Below, piece after piece: positions 18,380-28,401 of a stretch of DNA of 64,000 nt (the first letter of the stretch is position 1; the number at the start of each line of letters is the position of its first letter). Under the pieces are notes generated by a model. The model was not told the origin of the DNA and did no database searches. It saw nothing but the letters and a program-made list of their open reading frames with translations. Made by a program: the position numbers and the translations under genes. This DNA is from Rhodopseudomonas rhenobacensis (GTDB taxonomy: Bacteria > Pseudomonadota > Alphaproteobacteria > Rhizobiales > Xanthobacteraceae): positions 27,177 to 91,176 of the forward strand of contig NZ_JACHIH010000021.1 in assembly GCF_014203125.1 (NCBI RefSeq), given 5' to 3'.

Positions 18380-18982
18380 TCAGCCCTTGCGATAAACCCA
18401 AACCCGGGCCGGCGGAATGTTCATCCAGATCCGCTCCGACGCTTCGGTGGAAACCCCCGGCAGCGATTTCGGAATCGGCGGCGCCACCGAATAGGTGAAC
18501 TGCACGAAGGGGGCGCCCGGCGTCAGCATCGCGAACGCATCGCGAATCAGGCGCAGCCTCGTCAGCATCGGCTTGGTGACCAGCGGCAACCCGGACACCA
18601 CCGCCGCGGCCGGCGCGGCGAGGATCTTCCACAGCGAGTCGCGCAGCCGATAGGCATCGCCCTGCACTACGGTGGCTTGCGGATAACGGTCGCGCAGCAG
18701 CGCGCAAAAACTCGGATTGTATTCGACCAGCACCAGCCGCTTCTGGTCGACGCCGTGCGCGATCAGCGCGTGGGTGATGGCGCCGGTGCCCGGCCCCAAT
18801 TCGATCACCGGGGCGTCGGAATCGATCTCGACATAATTCGCCATGGTGCGCGCCAGCACTTTGCCGGACGGCATCACCGCGCCCATGTGGAGGGGTTTTT
18901 CGATCCATGAGCGGAGAAAACGGACCTCGTCGTCGAGACGAGGCGGCTTTTTCACCGCACGCACGGAAGATTGCAGAGCCAT
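18380..18982 (-). CDS. pmtA: Phosphatidylethanolamine N-methyltransferase (rhizobial PmtA type)
   Basis: This SAM-dependent methyltransferase converts phosphatidylethanolamine stepwise to phosphatidylcholine at the membrane face. The 200-residue protein matches the Sinorhizobium-type Pmt in layout: FLRSWIEKPLHMGAVMPSG, the SAM motif VIELGPGTGAITHALI, VEYNPSFCALLRDRYP, and the C-terminal IPPARVWVYRKG. These proteins resemble rRNA adenine dimethylases, which is the main alternative reading, but the C-terminal signature favours PmtA. The start is ATG 18982; the frame upstream to 19060 lacks conservation. It is encoded downstream of dnaJ. Confidence 0.85.
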   Translation of the reverse strand: MALQSSVRAVKKPPRLDDEVRFLRSWIEKPLHMGAVMPSGKVLARTMANYVEIDSDAPVIELGPGTGAITHALIAHGVDQKRLVLVEYNPSFCALLRDRYPQATVVQGDAYRLRDSLWKILAAPAAAVVSGLPLVTKPMLTRLRLIRDAFAMLTPGAPFVQFTYSVAPPIPKSLPGVSTEASERIWMNIPPARVWVYRKG

Positions 18983-19069
18983 TTTGGCTACCAGGCGGGC
19001 CGGTTCAAGAAGTGTCAAATTTCTGTTACAAGACGTATAGGTAGCGTCCCTAGCGGTCAAGCCAAACGG

Positions 19070-20209
19070 TCAGCTAGCTGCTCCGCGCGTACCGAAGAAG
19101 TCCTTGACCTTGGTAAAGAAACCAGCGGCTTCCGGTTGCGTGGCGCCGGAGGATAATTTTTCGAACTCGGCGAGCAACTCCTGTTGCCGCTTGGTCAGGT
19201 TCTGCGGCGTCTCGACCACCACCTGGACGTACATGTCGCCCATCTGCCGGGAGCGTAGTACCGGCATGCCCTTCGCCGCGATGCGGAAGCGCCGGCCGGA
19301 CTGGGTGCCGGACGGCACCTTTACCTTTGATTTACCCTTGTCGATGGTCGGCACTTCGATCTCGCCGCCGAGCGCGGCCGCGACCATCGAAATCGGCACC
19401 CGGCAATGCAGATCGGCGCCGTCGCGCTGGAAGAATTCGTGGTTGGCCAGCGACAGGAAAATGTACAGGTCGCCCGGAGGGCCGCCGCGCAGACCGGCCT
19501 CGCCCTCGCCGGCGAGCCGGATTCGGGTGCCGTCCTCGACGCCCTGCGGAATGTTCACCGACAACGTGCGCTCGCGCTCGATGCGGCCGGCGCCCGAGCA
19601 GGTCGGGCAGGGATCCTCGATCATCTGGCCGCGGCCCTGGCAGCCGGGGCAGGTGCGCTCCAGCGTGAAGAAGCCCTGCGCCTGACGCACCCGTCCGGCG
19701 CCGCCGCACATCGAACAGGTCTTCGGCTTGGTGCCGGCCTTGGCGCCGATGCCCGAACAATCCTCGCAGGTCACCGAGACCGGAATCTCGATCTGCGCGG
19801 TCTTGCCGACGAAGGCGTCCTCGAGGGTGATTTCCATGTTGTAGCGCAGATCGGCGCCGCGCTCGCGGCCGGTGCCGCGGCCACCGCGCTGCCCGGCCAT
19901 GCCGAACAGGTCTTCGAAAATATCCGAGAACGACGAAGCGAAGCCGGCGCCGAAGCCGGGGCCGCCGGCGCCGCCCTGCTCGAAGGCGGCGTGGCCGTAG
20001 CGGTCGTAGGCGGCGCGCTTGTCGCCGTCCTTCAACACTTCATAGGCTTCGTTGATTTCCTTGAAGCGGGTCTCGCTGGTGGCATCGCCGGGATTGCGGT
20101 CCGGGTGCCATTTCATCGCCAGCTTGCGAAACGCCGCCTTCAGGCTGGGCTCGTCGGCGGTCCGCTCGACTTCGAGGGTTTCATAGTAGCAGCGTTTGGT
20201 GGTGGACAT
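19070..20209 (-). CDS. dnaJ: Chaperone DnaJ
   Basis: DnaJ is the Hsp40 co-chaperone that delivers substrates to DnaK and stimulates its ATPase. The 379-residue product has an N-terminal J domain with [11 protein letters not shown], a Gly/Phe-rich linker ([16 protein letters not shown]), four zinc-binding C-x2-C-x-G-x-G repeats ([32 protein letters not shown]) and the C-terminal peptide-binding domains. It is downstream of dnaK on the same strand, though an intrinsic terminator between them suggests only partial readthrough or a separate promoter. Confidence 0.98.
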   Translation of the reverse strand: MSTTKRCYYETLEVERTADEPSLKAAFRKLAMKWHPDRNPGDATSETRFKEINEAYEVLKDGDKRAAYDRYGHAAFEQGGAGGPGFGAGFASSFSDIFEDLFGMAGQRGGRGTGRERGADLRYNMEITLEDAFVGKTAQIEIPVSVTCEDCSGIGAKAGTKPKTCSMCGGAGRVRQAQGFFTLERTCPGCQGRGQMIEDPCPTCSGAGRIERERTLSVNIPQGVEDGTRIRLAGEGEAGLRGGPPGDLYIFLSLANHEFFQRDGADLHCRVPISMVAAALGGEIEVPTIDKGKSKVKVPSGTQSGRRFRIAAKGMPVLRSRQMGDMYVQVVVETPQNLTKRQQELLAEFEKLSSGATQPEAAGFFTKVKDFFGTRGAAS

Positions 20210-20320
20210 CCGTCAAATCCGCCTGAAGTTTGTCCCGATCCCGAGAGCATTCCGAGGAACGCGTCGTCAAAGGATGCAACGCAAAACATAAAATCCGCCG
20301 GCACAGTCCACCGGCCCCGA

Positions 20321-20376
20321 AAGAAAATGGCCCCCGACCGTTCAGACGCGCTACGCGCTTCCGAGGGTGGGGGCCA
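20321..20376 (-). terminator. Intrinsic terminator after dnaK
   Basis: Read on the minus strand, GTGGCCCCCACC pairs with GGTCGGGGGCCA across an inner GCGCGTAGCGCG palindrome, followed by TTTTCTTT. It begins about 15 bp after the dnaK stop and is a strong hairpin with a U tract. It should reduce dnaJ expression from the dnaK promoter. Confidence 0.8.
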
Positions 20377-20390
20377 CGTTCATGGCAGCA

Positions 20391-22289
20391 TCACGCCGAC
20401 TTCTTCGGCTTGTCGTCGTCGACTTCGGTGAATTCGGCGTCGACCACGTCGTCCTTGGCGGCATCCTTGGCGGCGTCGGCCTCGGCCTGCTGCTTGTACA
20501 TCGCCTCGCCGAGCTTCATCGAAGCCTGCGCCAGCGTATTGGACTTGGTCTTGATCGCCTCGGCGTCGTCGCCCTTCAAGGCTTCGCGCAGGTCGCCCAG
20601 CGCGTCCTCGATGGCGCGGCGTTCGCCCTCCTCGACCTTGGAGCCGTGTTCGGCCAAAGCCTTTTCGGTGGTGTGAACCAGCGCGTCGGCGTGGTTCTTG
20701 GCGTCCACCGCCTCGCGGCGCTTCTTATCTTCGGCGGCGTTGATCTCGGCGTCCTTGACCATCTTGTTGATGTCGGCTTCGGACAGACCGCCCGAGGCCT
20801 GGATCCGGATCTGCTGTTCCTTGCCGGTCGCCTTGTCCTTGGCCGAGACGTTGACGATGCCATTGGCGTCGATGTCGAAGGTGACCTCGATCTGCGGCAT
20901 GCCGCGCGGCGACGGCGGAATCCCCATCAGGTCGAACTGGCCCAAGATCTTATTATCGGCGGCCATTTCGCGCTCGCCCTGGAATACCCGGATGGTGACC
21001 GCATTCTGGTTGTCTTCGGCGGTCGAGAACACCTGGCTCTTCTTGGTCGGGATCGTGGTGTTGCGCTCGATGATGCGGGTGAACACGCCGCCCAGCGTCT
21101 CGATGCCGAGCGAAAGGGGCGTGACGTCGAGCAGCAGCACGTCCTTGACGTCGCCCTGCAGCACGCCGGCCTGGATCGCGGCGCCGATGGCGACGACTTC
21201 GTCCGGGTTGACGCCCTTGTGCGGCTCCTTGCCGAACAGCTGCTTCACGACTTCCTGCACCTTCGGCATGCGGGTCATGCCGCCGACCAGCACCACTTCG
21301 CCGATTTCACCAGCGGTGAGGCCGGCGTCCTTCAGCGCCTTGCGGCACGGCTCGATGGTCTTCTGCACCAGGTCGTCGACCAGCGCTTCGAACTTGGCGC
21401 GGGTCAGCTTCATGGTCAGATGCTTCGGACCGGACTGGTCCGCGGTGATGAACGGCAGGTTGATTTCGGTCTGGGTGGTCGACGACAATTCGATCTTGGC
21501 CTTTTCGGCGGCTTCCTTCAGCCGCTGCAGCGCCAGCTTGTCGTTGCGCAGGTTGATGCCCTGCTCCTTCTGGAATTCGTCGGCGAGGTAGCTGACCAGC
21601 CGCATGTCGAAGTCTTCGCCGCCCAAGAACGTGTCGCCGTTGGTCGACTTCACTTCGAACACGCCGTCGCCGATCTCCAGGATCGAGACGTCGAAGGTGC
21701 CGCCGCCGAGGTCGTACACCGCGATGGTGCCGGCCTTCGCCTTGTCGAGGCCATAGGCCAGCGCGGCCGCGGTCGGCTCGTTGATGATGCGCAGCACTTC
21801 AAGCCCGGCGATCTTGCCGGCATCCTTGGTGGCCTGACGTTGCGCGTCGTTGAAATAGGCCGGCACGGTGATCACCGCCTGATCGACCTTGGCGCCGAGA
21901 TGGGCTTCCGCGGTCTCCTTCATCTTCTGCAGAATGAAGGCCGAGACCTGCGAGGGCGAATAGGTCTTGGTGTCGGCTTCGACCCAGGCGTCGCCGTTAC
22001 CGGCTTTGACGATCTTGTAGGGGACGAGCTTCTTGTCCTTCTCGACCATCGGGTCGTCATAGCGGCGGCCGACCAGGCGCTTCACCGCAAAGAAAGTGCG
22101 CTCGGGATTGGTGACCGCCTGGCGCTTCGCCGGCTGACCGACCAGCCGCTCGCCGTCATCGCTGAACGCGACGATCGAGGGGGTCGTACGCATGCCCTCG
22201 GCATTCTCGATGACTTTCGGCGCCTTGCCGTCCATGACGGCGACGCACGAATTGGTTGTGCCGAGATCGATCCCAATGACCTTTCCCAT
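20391..22289 (-). CDS. dnaK: Chaperone DnaK (Hsp70)
   Basis: DnaK is the ATP-dependent Hsp70 chaperone. The 632-residue protein begins [21 protein letters not shown]. It has the second Hsp70 signature [16 protein letters not shown] and the third [14 protein letters not shown], an acidic C-terminus ending DKPKKSA, and the linker [11 protein letters not shown]. The ATG at 22289 is the family start, although the frame is open to 22688. An AGGATATGAGG Shine-Dalgarno-like stretch precedes it. GrpE and HrcA are encoded nearby on the same strand. Confidence 0.99.
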   Translation of the reverse strand: MGKVIGIDLGTTNSCVAVMDGKAPKVIENAEGMRTTPSIVAFSDDGERLVGQPAKRQAVTNPERTFFAVKRLVGRRYDDPMVEKDKKLVPYKIVKAGNGDAWVEADTKTYSPSQVSAFILQKMKETAEAHLGAKVDQAVITVPAYFNDAQRQATKDAGKIAGLEVLRIINEPTAAALAYGLDKAKAGTIAVYDLGGGTFDVSILEIGDGVFEVKSTNGDTFLGGEDFDMRLVSYLADEFQKEQGINLRNDKLALQRLKEAAEKAKIELSSTTQTEINLPFITADQSGPKHLTMKLTRAKFEALVDDLVQKTIEPCRKALKDAGLTAGEIGEVVLVGGMTRMPKVQEVVKQLFGKEPHKGVNPDEVVAIGAAIQAGVLQGDVKDVLLLDVTPLSLGIETLGGVFTRIIERNTTIPTKKSQVFSTAEDNQNAVTIRVFQGEREMAADNKILGQFDLMGIPPSPRGMPQIEVTFDIDANGIVNVSAKDKATGKEQQIRIQASGGLSEADINKMVKDAEINAAEDKKRREAVDAKNHADALVHTTEKALAEHGSKVEEGERRAIEDALGDLREALKGDDAEAIKTKSNTLAQASMKLGEAMYKQQAEADAAKDAAKDDVVDAEFTEVDDDKPKKSA

Positions 22290-22722
22290 GGTCCTCATAT
22301 CCTTCTTTTTGCGGCAGGTTGGCTGGGCCCTGACGGCGCACCAATCCGAACCCCCAAATATTGAATTGCTCGCGATATTGCGGCGGTACGCCTCATATAG
22401 GAGGGGGGGTCGGGGCTGCAAGGACCGGACGCAACCTTGGCTTACGAAAACCCTATGCTTTGAAAGATCGTGTCGCCGCGCCGGGCCGACGGGCTCTGCA
22501 ACGCCGGCAATTAGCCCGCGCGGCTCATTATAAAGTCCGGCGGCGATCCGCGTCGGACAGGCTCCGTGAGGGTTGCGCAAACTGCCGCAGCGCCCCCTGC
22601 CGTCGGCGAAATCGGTTGATCCCCCGCGCCGGATGATCGACATTGCGCAGCCGTTAGCGCAGCGCACAACGGCGGTCCTTTCGACCATCGAACGGCCTCA
22701 ATGCAACCGCAGTAGATTTGCC
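22290..22722. other. Divergent intergenic region between dnaK and a secreted-protein gene
   Basis: This gap of about 430 bp holds the dnaK leader and promoter on one side and must hold the promoter of the divergent gene at 22723. It contains a run of seven G at 22404 within the spacer of the candidate dnaK promoter. No open frame here has convincing coding character, and no HrcA operator (CIRCE) was found. Confidence 0.5.
22395..22422 (-). promoter_or_regulatory. Candidate dnaK promoter (RpoH or housekeeping type)
   Basis: On the minus strand CTTGCA is followed after 15 bases by CCTATAT. This resembles the alphaproteobacterial heat-shock RpoH promoter (CTTGAA, spacer, CCANAT) but also fits a housekeeping -35/-10 (TTGCAG and TATATG). 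The start site would be near 22388, about 100 nt before dnaK. No CIRCE inverted repeat was seen here. Confidence 0.4.
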
Positions 22723-23673
22723 ATGATGCTCATTCGCCGACTGTGTGCCGCCGTCCTGCTAACCGCTGTCAGCAGCTGGGCCGTTGCGCCCGCCAGCGCC
22801 GCCGATGCGGTCTATCCGCGCGGGATCCGAGTCGGGATCGTTCCGCTCGACGGCCTGACCCAGTCGCCGAGCTTCGTCGGCTTCGAGTCGGCCGATCACG
22901 GCGTCAAGGTGCTGCTCGCGGAGCTGCCGCCGGCGGCCTATGGCGAGGTCGAATCCGCCTTCAAGGCGACGCCCGAGGGCGTCGGCGGCGTCAAGCCGGA
23001 GAACCTGGAGACCACCGCCGGCAAGGGCTACTACACCATCGAGAAGGCCAAGGACGGCGCCGACGCCGTGCGGCGCTACTCGCTGATCGTGCCGGGCAGC
23101 GGCTTTTCCGGCTACATCGCCGTGCAGGTCGCGGAAGCCAGCGCCAAGTCCGTGTCGGACGACGACGTGCGCCGGATGTTCAGCTCGGTGACGGTGCGCA
23201 AAGAGGTGCCGGTCGACGAGCAACTGGCGCTGATGCCGTTCAAACTCGGCGACCTCAGCGCCTTCAAGATGGTGCGCACGCTGGCGCCCGGCGCGGCGCT
23301 GCTGCTCGCCGACGCCTCGGACGACGCCGGCATCGAGGCCGCGCCGTTCATGGTGATCGGACTGATCGGCTCGGCGCCGGAGAAGCCCGACGACCGCAGC
23401 CGCTTCGCCCAGCAGGCCGCCGGCATCATTCCCGGCTTGCGCGACGGTCGCATCACCATGTCGGAGCCGGTGCGGATCGACGGCGCGCCGGGCTATGAGA
23501 CCAGGATCGACGCCGTCTCCGGCAAGGCCAACACCCCGGTGACGGTGGTGCAGTGGCTGCGGTTCGGCTCAGGCACTGTGGCGATGCGGATCATCGCCAG
23601 CGCGCCGCGCGAAGAATGGCCGAAGGCGTTTCCGCGCTTCCGCGCGGTGCGCGACGGCATGCAGTCGCGCTGA
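22723..23673 (+). CDS. Hypothetical secreted protein
   Basis: A 316-residue protein with a clear Sec signal peptide: MMLIRRLCAAVLLTAV, then a small-residue stretch ending PASAADA, cleavage expected after ASA. The mature protein begins VYPRGIRVGIVPLDGLTQ. It has alternating alpha-beta character with a repeated theme: two segments beginning near GIRVGIVP and FKLGDLSAF, each with a F-SVTVR or F-RAVRDG-like end, suggesting two copies of a small domain (PsbP- or lipoprotein-like). Function unknown. Start ATG 22723 or 22726. It is convergent with grpE. Confidence 0.75.
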   Translation: MMLIRRLCAAVLLTAVSSWAVAPASAADAVYPRGIRVGIVPLDGLTQSPSFVGFESADHGVKVLLAELPPAAYGEVESAFKATPEGVGGVKPENLETTAGKGYYTIEKAKDGADAVRRYSLIVPGSGFSGYIAVQVAEASAKSVSDDDVRRMFSSVTVRKEVPVDEQLALMPFKLGDLSAFKMVRTLAPGAALLLADASDDAGIEAAPFMVIGLIGSAPEKPDDRSRFAQQAAGIIPGLRDGRITMSEPVRIDGAPGYETRIDAVSGKANTPVTVVQWLRFGSGTVAMRIIASAPREEWPKAFPRFRAVRDGMQSR

Positions 23674-23680
23674 AACGCGG

Positions 23681-23797
23681 CCGTCATTCCGGATTGCGAG
23701 TTCGAAGAACGAGCAAGTCCGGAATCCATAACCCCTGCAGGGGTTATGGATCCCGGGCTCGTTCGCAGCTAAAGCTGCTCACGCCCCGGGATGACGA
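23681..23797. repeat. Dispersed intergenic palindromic repeat, family A
   Basis: The unit begins CCGTCATTCCGGATTGCG and ends CTCACGCCCCGGGATGACG, with an inner perfect palindrome ATAACCCCTGCAGGGGTTAT. It lies between the convergent secreted-protein gene and grpE, where it may also act as a bidirectional transcription barrier. Confidence 0.75.
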
Positions 23798-23818
23798 CCC
23801 TGATATTTTCGAAGCGGA

Positions 23819-24436
23819 TCAGTCCGACGAGGCGCTGTCGTTAGTGGACGAATTGGCCTTGGCGCCGCCCTTCGACACCGCGACCAGCGCCGGGCGCAAC
23901 ACGCGCTCGCCGAGCGTGAAGCCGGCCTGCACCACCTGCACCACGGTGCCGGCGGCAACCGAGGAATCCGGCACTTCGTACATCGCCTGCTGGAAATTCG
24001 GGTCGAACTTCTCGCCGATCGGATCGAACTTCTTGACGCCGTTCTTCTCCAGCGCGTTGAGCATCGAACGCTCGGTCAATTCGACGCCTTCGATCAGCGC
24101 CTTGAGGCCCGGCTCGGCGGCGGCGCGGGCATCGGCCGGCACCGCATCGAGCGCGCGCTGCAGATTATCCGCAATGTCGAGCACGTCACGGGCGAAGCCG
24201 GCGATGCCGTAGGTCCGGGCGTCGGCCACTTCGCGCGCCGTGCGCTTCCGCAGGTTTTCCATTTCCGCCAGCGTCCGCAACATCTTGTCGCGGGATTCCG
24301 CGGCCTCCTTGGCGAGCGCCTCGGTCGATCCCACCTCGGGATCGTCGGGCATGATGTAGGGCTTGGAAACCACCGGTTCGGCGGCTTGCGCCGGCTGCGC
24401 CGGAGTGTCCTTCGGTCCGTTGGGATCGGTCATCAT
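23819..24436 (-). CDS. grpE: Nucleotide exchange factor GrpE
   Basis: GrpE releases ADP from DnaK and acts as a thermosensor through its long coiled coil. The 205-residue product has a low-complexity acidic N-terminus (about 35 residues), a helical dimerisation region ([18 protein letters not shown] and onward) and the beta domain containing [17 protein letters not shown] and [21 protein letters not shown], the PROSITE-type GrpE signature. The start is ATG 24436 (or 24433). It lies 103 bp downstream of hrcA on the same strand. Confidence 0.97.
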   Translation of the reverse strand: MMTDPNGPKDTPAQPAQAAEPVVSKPYIMPDDPEVGSTEALAKEAAESRDKMLRTLAEMENLRKRTAREVADARTYGIAGFARDVLDIADNLQRALDAVPADARAAAEPGLKALIEGVELTERSMLNALEKNGVKKFDPIGEKFDPNFQQAMYEVPDSSVAAGTVVQVVQAGFTLGERVLRPALVAVSKGGAKANSSTNDSASSD

Positions 24437-24539
24437 GCTGCCTTCTGTCAAGTCGTCTTGGAAGTGTGGGATTGGGCTGCGCGGGATATCGTGGTTTGCG
24501 GCGTGAAAATCAAGCGTAACCGCAGTCTCGGACCCGGTG

Positions 24540-25628
24540 CTAGCCGCCCAGCATCTGGCTGACCACGCGCGCCGCGTAGTCCACCATCGGGATCACCCTC
24601 GCATAATTCAGCCGCGTCGGCCCGATCACGCCGAGCACGCCGACGATATGGCCGGCGCCGTCGCTGTAGGGCGCGATGATGGTCGAGGAGCCCGACAGCG
24701 AGAACAGCTTGTTCTCCGAGCCGATGAAGATCCGCACCCCTTCGGCGCTTTCGGCACGGCCGAGCAGGTCGATGACGCCGCGTTTGGTTTCCAGATCGTC
24801 GAACAACAGCCGCACCCGCTCGAGGTCGTCGAGCGCGTGCAGGTCTTCCAGCAGATTGGCGTGGCCGCGCACGATCAGCTGGCGGTCGTCATTGGCGCCG
24901 CCGGACCAGCTGGCGATCCCCGCCGAAATGACTTTTTGCGTCAGCTGGTCGAGCTCGGCGCGATCCTGGCTCAGCGCCGTTTCCAGCTCCAGCCGCGCCT
25001 CGGCCAGCGTGCGGCCGCGGATCCGGGCGTTGAGGAAATTCGACGCCTCGACCAGCGCCGAGGACGGCACCCCGGCCGCCAGCGTCAGCACCCGATTCTC
25101 GACCTGGCCGTCTTCGGCGACCAGCACCACCAGCGCCCGCTCGGGCTCCAGGCGGACGAATTCGATATGTTTCAGCCGCGCATTGGATTTCGCCGTCAGC
25201 ACCACCGCGGCGGCGCGGGTCAGGCCGGATAGCCTTGTCAAAGCTTCGCCGAGCGCGGCCTCGACCGACTGGGCGCGGCCGACGGAAGCGAGCTGGGCCT
25301 GGATCGACTGCCGTTCCGGTTCGGTCAGATCGCCGACCTGCATCAGGGCGTCGACGAAGAACCGCAGTCCCAATTCGGTCGGCAGCCGGCCGGCCGAAGT
25401 GTGCGGCGCGTAGATCAGCCCGAGCTGCTCCAGGTCCGACATCACGTTGCGCACCGAGGCCGGCGACAGCGGCACCGTGATCAGCCGCGAGATGTTGCGC
25501 GAGCCCACCGGCTCGCCGGTCGCAAGGTAACTCTCGACGATCTGGCGGAAAATCTCCCGCGAGCGCTCGTTGAGCTGGGCCAGGCCCGCATTGGGGGCGA
25601 TCAGGCCGATCGGATCGTGGTGAGCCAA
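24540..25628 (-). CDS. hrcA: Heat-inducible transcription repressor HrcA
   Basis: HrcA represses class I heat-shock genes by binding CIRCE (TTAGCACTC-N9-GAGTGCTAA); GroEL keeps it active. The 362-residue protein has an N-terminal winged helix ([51 protein letters not shown]) and the HrcA C-terminal GAF-like domain ([26 protein letters not shown]). No CIRCE was seen in this window, so its targets, probably groESL, lie elsewhere. It is divergent from rph with a 144 bp gap, a conserved arrangement. Confidence 0.97.
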   Translation of the reverse strand: MAHHDPIGLIAPNAGLAQLNERSREIFRQIVESYLATGEPVGSRNISRLITVPLSPASVRNVMSDLEQLGLIYAPHTSAGRLPTELGLRFFVDALMQVGDLTEPERQSIQAQLASVGRAQSVEAALGEALTRLSGLTRAAAVVLTAKSNARLKHIEFVRLEPERALVVLVAEDGQVENRVLTLAAGVPSSALVEASNFLNARIRGRTLAEARLELETALSQDRAELDQLTQKVISAGIASWSGGANDDRQLIVRGHANLLEDLHALDDLERVRLLFDDLETKRGVIDLLGRAESAEGVRIFIGSENKLFSLSGSSTIIAPYSDGAGHIVGVLGVIGPTRLNYARVIPMVDYAARVVSQMLGG

Positions 25629-25772
25629 AGAAGTCCTCCTCGAGCCCTCTAATTTGTCGATGCCGGGGGCCGGTTACAAGCGGCATCCGCGGCCAATGCC
25701 CTTGCCGCTGCGGCCCGCCGCCCCTAAAAGCACGCCGAGCAGCCATTTCCTGAATTTGTTGGAGGATTTCCC

Positions 25773-26492
25773 ATGCGGCCAAGCCGTCGTGCGCCCGATG
25801 AACTGCGCGCCGTGTCGCTGGAGCGCGGCGTGGTCAAATATGCCGAAGGCTCCTGCATGGTGAAATTCGGCGACACCCACGTGCTGGTCACCGCCACGCT
25901 GGAAGACCGCCTGCCGCCATGGCTGAAGGGCCAGGGCCGCGGCTGGGTCACCGCCGAATACGGCATGCTGCCGCGCGCCACGCTGGAGCGCACCCGCCGC
26001 GAGGCCTCCGCCGGCAAGCAGAACGGCCGCACCGTGGAAATTCAGCGGCTGATCGGCCGCTCGCTGCGCGCCACCGTCGACCTGCAGGCGCTCGGCGAGC
26101 GCCAGATCACCGTCGACTGCGACGTGATCCAGGCCGACGGCGGCACCCGCACCGCCTCGATCACCGGCGCCTGGGTGGCGCTCGCCGACTGCATCGGCTG
26201 GATGAAGACCCGCAACATGTTCAAGGGCACCGCCCCGGTGCTGCGCGACAACGTGGCGGCGATTTCCTGCGGCATTTATAATGGCACGCCGGTGCTCGAC
26301 CTGGATTACGCCGAGGATTCCGAAGCCGACACCGACGCCAATTTCGTCATGACCGGCGACGGCCGCATCATCGAGGTGCAGGGCACCGCGGAGAAGACCC
26401 CGTTCTCGCAGGACGAGTTCCTGGCGTTGATGGAGCTGGCGAAAAAGGGCGTCGCCCGGCTGGTCGACCTGCAGAAAATGGCGGTGGCGTGA
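25773..26492 (+). CDS. rph: Ribonuclease PH
   Basis: RNase PH is a phosphorolytic 3'-to-5' exonuclease that trims tRNA precursors and works as a ring-shaped hexamer. The 239-residue product begins [20 protein letters not shown]. It has the phosphate-binding region [19 protein letters not shown], the catalytic-site strand [22 protein letters not shown], and the C-terminal [21 protein letters not shown] provides a Shine-Dalgarno. It is divergent from hrcA and followed by rdgB. Confidence 0.98.
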   Translation: MRPSRRAPDELRAVSLERGVVKYAEGSCMVKFGDTHVLVTATLEDRLPPWLKGQGRGWVTAEYGMLPRATLERTRREASAGKQNGRTVEIQRLIGRSLRATVDLQALGERQITVDCDVIQADGGTRTASITGAWVALADCIGWMKTRNMFKGTAPVLRDNVAAISCGIYNGTPVLDLDYAEDSEADTDANFVMTGDGRIIEVQGTAEKTPFSQDEFLALMELAKKGVARLVDLQKMAVA

Positions 26493-26533
26493 ACAATCTC
26501 CCGCAACGCCCGCGTCTGGCGTAGATTCTCGCG

Positions 26534-27169
26534 ATGCACCGTCGAATCACCGGCCAACTCGTGATCGCGACCCACAATCCCGGCAAGCTCGCCGAGATGC
26601 GCGAACTCTTGGCGCCTTACGGCATCGCGGCGGTGGCGGCGGGCGAACTCGGCCTGGGCGAGCCCGACGAGACCGGCGACAGCTTTCAGGCCAACGCCCG
26701 AATCAAGGCGATCGCCGCCGCCAACGCCGCGCAACTGCCGGCGTTTGCGGACGATTCCGGGCTGGTGGTGGAGGCGCTCGACGGCGCTCCGGGGATTTTT
26801 TCTGCGCGCTGGGCCGGCGAGGGCAAGGATTTCACCTCGGCAATGACCCGAATCGAGCGGCTGCTGCAGGAGCGCGGCGCCACCACCGCCGACCAGCGCA
26901 AGGCGCATTTCGTCTCGGCCTTGTGCGTGGCCTGGCCGGACGGCCATCTCGAAGAGGTCGAAGCGCGGGCAGACGGCACGCTGGTCTGGCCGCCGCGCGG
27001 CACCGCCGGGTTCGGCTACGACCCGGCGTTCCTGCCCGAGGGCCATGTCCGCACCTTCGGCGAAATGACCAGCGTCGAGAAACACGGGCTGCCGCCGCTT
27101 GGCCTCGGGCTGTCGCATCGCGCCCGCGCCTTCGTCAAACTCGCGGAGATCTGCCTTGACCCGCAATGA
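26534..27169 (+). CDS. rdgB: dITP/XTP pyrophosphatase
   Basis: RdgB hydrolyses dITP, XTP and related non-canonical purine nucleotides, keeping them out of DNA. The 211-residue protein shows VIATHNPGKLAEMRELL near the N-terminus, the substrate segment FADDSGLVVEALDGAPGIFSARWAG, and GFGYDPAFLPEG with SHRARAF near the C-terminus, all HAM1-family signatures. It overlaps the hemW start by 14 bases, so the two are cotranslated. Confidence 0.97.
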   Translation: MHRRITGQLVIATHNPGKLAEMRELLAPYGIAAVAAGELGLGEPDETGDSFQANARIKAIAAANAAQLPAFADDSGLVVEALDGAPGIFSARWAGEGKDFTSAMTRIERLLQERGATTADQRKAHFVSALCVAWPDGHLEEVEARADGTLVWPPRGTAGFGYDPAFLPEGHVRTFGEMTSVEKHGLPPLGLGLSHRARAFVKLAEICLDPQ

Positions 27170-28316
27170 CGGCGATCCGGCGTTCGGCGTCTATATCCAC
27201 TGGCCGTTCTGCCTGTCGAAATGCCCGTATTGCGACTTCAACAGCCATGTCCGCCATGTCGCGATCGACCAGGAGCGCTATTTGCGCGCCTTCGTGCGCG
27301 AGATCGAGACCACCGCGGCACGCACCCCGGGCCGCGAGGTCACCTCGATCTTTCTCGGCGGCGGCACCCCGTCGTTGATGCAGCCGTCCACCGTCGGCGG
27401 CATTCTGGATGCGATCGGCAAGCATTGGAGCATCGCCGCCGACGTCGAAGTCTCGATGGAGGCCAATCCGACCAGCGTCGAGGCCACTCGGTTTCGCGGC
27501 TATCGGGCGGCGGGCGTGAATAGGGTGTCGCTCGGCGTGCAGGCGCTCGACGATCTGTCGCTGAAAGCGCTCGGCCGGTTGCACACCGCGCAGGAAGCGA
27601 TGGAGGCCGTCGCCATCGCGCGCTCGATCTTCGATCGCTATTCGTTCGATCTGATTTACGCCCGGCCGCACCAGACCCCGGCGATGTGGCAGGCGGAATT
27701 GCAATTGGCGATTGCGCAGGCCGCCGAGCATCTGTCGCTTTATCAGCTGACCATCGAGGCCGACACGCCGTTCTTCGGGCTGCACGCCGCCGGCAAATTG
27801 CAGACCCCCGACGAGGCGACCGCGCGCGCGTTGTACGACGTGACCCAAGAGGTCTGCGCCGCGCAGGGGTTGCCGTCCTACGAGATTTCCAACCACGCCC
27901 GGCCCGGCGCCGAATGCCGGCACAATCTGTTGTATTGGCGCGGCCAGGAATATGCCGGGATCGGCCCCGGTGCCCATGGCCGGCTCGACATCAACGGCAT
28001 CCGCCACGCGGTTGCGACCGAGAAACGGCCGGAAGCCTGGCTGATGCGGGTCGAGGCCTGCGGCCACGGCGTGGTGGTCGACGACCGGCTCAACAGCGAA
28101 GAACGCGCCGACGAATTTTTGCTGATGGGGCTGCGGCTCGCCGAAGGCATCGATCCGACGCGCTACCAGGCTTTGTCCGGCCGCGCGCTCGATCCGCTGC
28201 GGATCGCGATGCTGCGCGAGGAGGGCGCCATCATGGTCGACCCCAACGGCCGGCTGCGCGTCACGCAATCCGGCTTTCCGCTGCTCGACGCCGTGGTGGC
28301 GGATCTGGCGGCGTAG
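27156..28316 (+). CDS. hemW: Heme chaperone HemW (radical SAM), TTG start
   Basis: HemW is a radical-SAM protein related to coproporphyrinogen dehydrogenase HemN but thought to act as a heme chaperone. The 386-residue product has the cluster motif CLSKCPYCDF, GGGTPSLM, SLGVQALDD and the HemW tag HNLLYWRGQEYAGIGPGAHG, and lacks the HemN N-terminal arm. The chosen start is TTG at 27156 (LTRNDGDPAFGVYIHWPF), because GGAG lies 8-11 bases upstream and no ATG is suitably placed; the start overlaps the end of rdgB. An upstream ATG at 27099 would give a longer overlap. Confidence 0.93.
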   Translation: MTRNDGDPAFGVYIHWPFCLSKCPYCDFNSHVRHVAIDQERYLRAFVREIETTAARTPGREVTSIFLGGGTPSLMQPSTVGGILDAIGKHWSIAADVEVSMEANPTSVEATRFRGYRAAGVNRVSLGVQALDDLSLKALGRLHTAQEAMEAVAIARSIFDRYSFDLIYARPHQTPAMWQAELQLAIAQAAEHLSLYQLTIEADTPFFGLHAAGKLQTPDEATARALYDVTQEVCAAQGLPSYEISNHARPGAECRHNLLYWRGQEYAGIGPGAHGRLDINGIRHAVATEKRPEAWLMRVEACGHGVVVDDRLNSEERADEFLLMGLRLAEGIDPTRYQALSGRALDPLRIAMLREEGAIMVDPNGRLRVTQSGFPLLDAVVADLAA

Positions 28317-28329
28317 CGAGTATTTCAAG

Positions 28330-28381
28330 GTCATTCCGGGGCGCGCGCCCGCAGGGCAAGCGAACCCGGAATCTTGCCGCG
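28330..28381. repeat. Half unit of repeat family A
   Basis: GTCATTCCGGGGCGCGCGCC followed by CAGGGCAAGCGAACCCGGAA and TCTTGCCGCG is the left half of the family A unit. The right half is missing; a family B unit begins 20 bp later. This looks like one repeat inserted into or recombined with another. Confidence 0.65.
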
Positions 28382-28401
28382 AGCACGGCTGCGGCGGGCA
28401 C

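Noticed and set aside
20367..22364. 665-codon open frame opposite dnaK
   Set aside because: Shadow of dnaK, whose Hsp70 signatures are unambiguous on the other strand. The length comes from high GC.
24452..25772. A CIRCE operator near hrcA or grpE
   Set aside because: The TTAGCACTC-N9-GAGTGCTAA repeat was looked for in the grpE, hrcA and dnaK upstream regions and not found.
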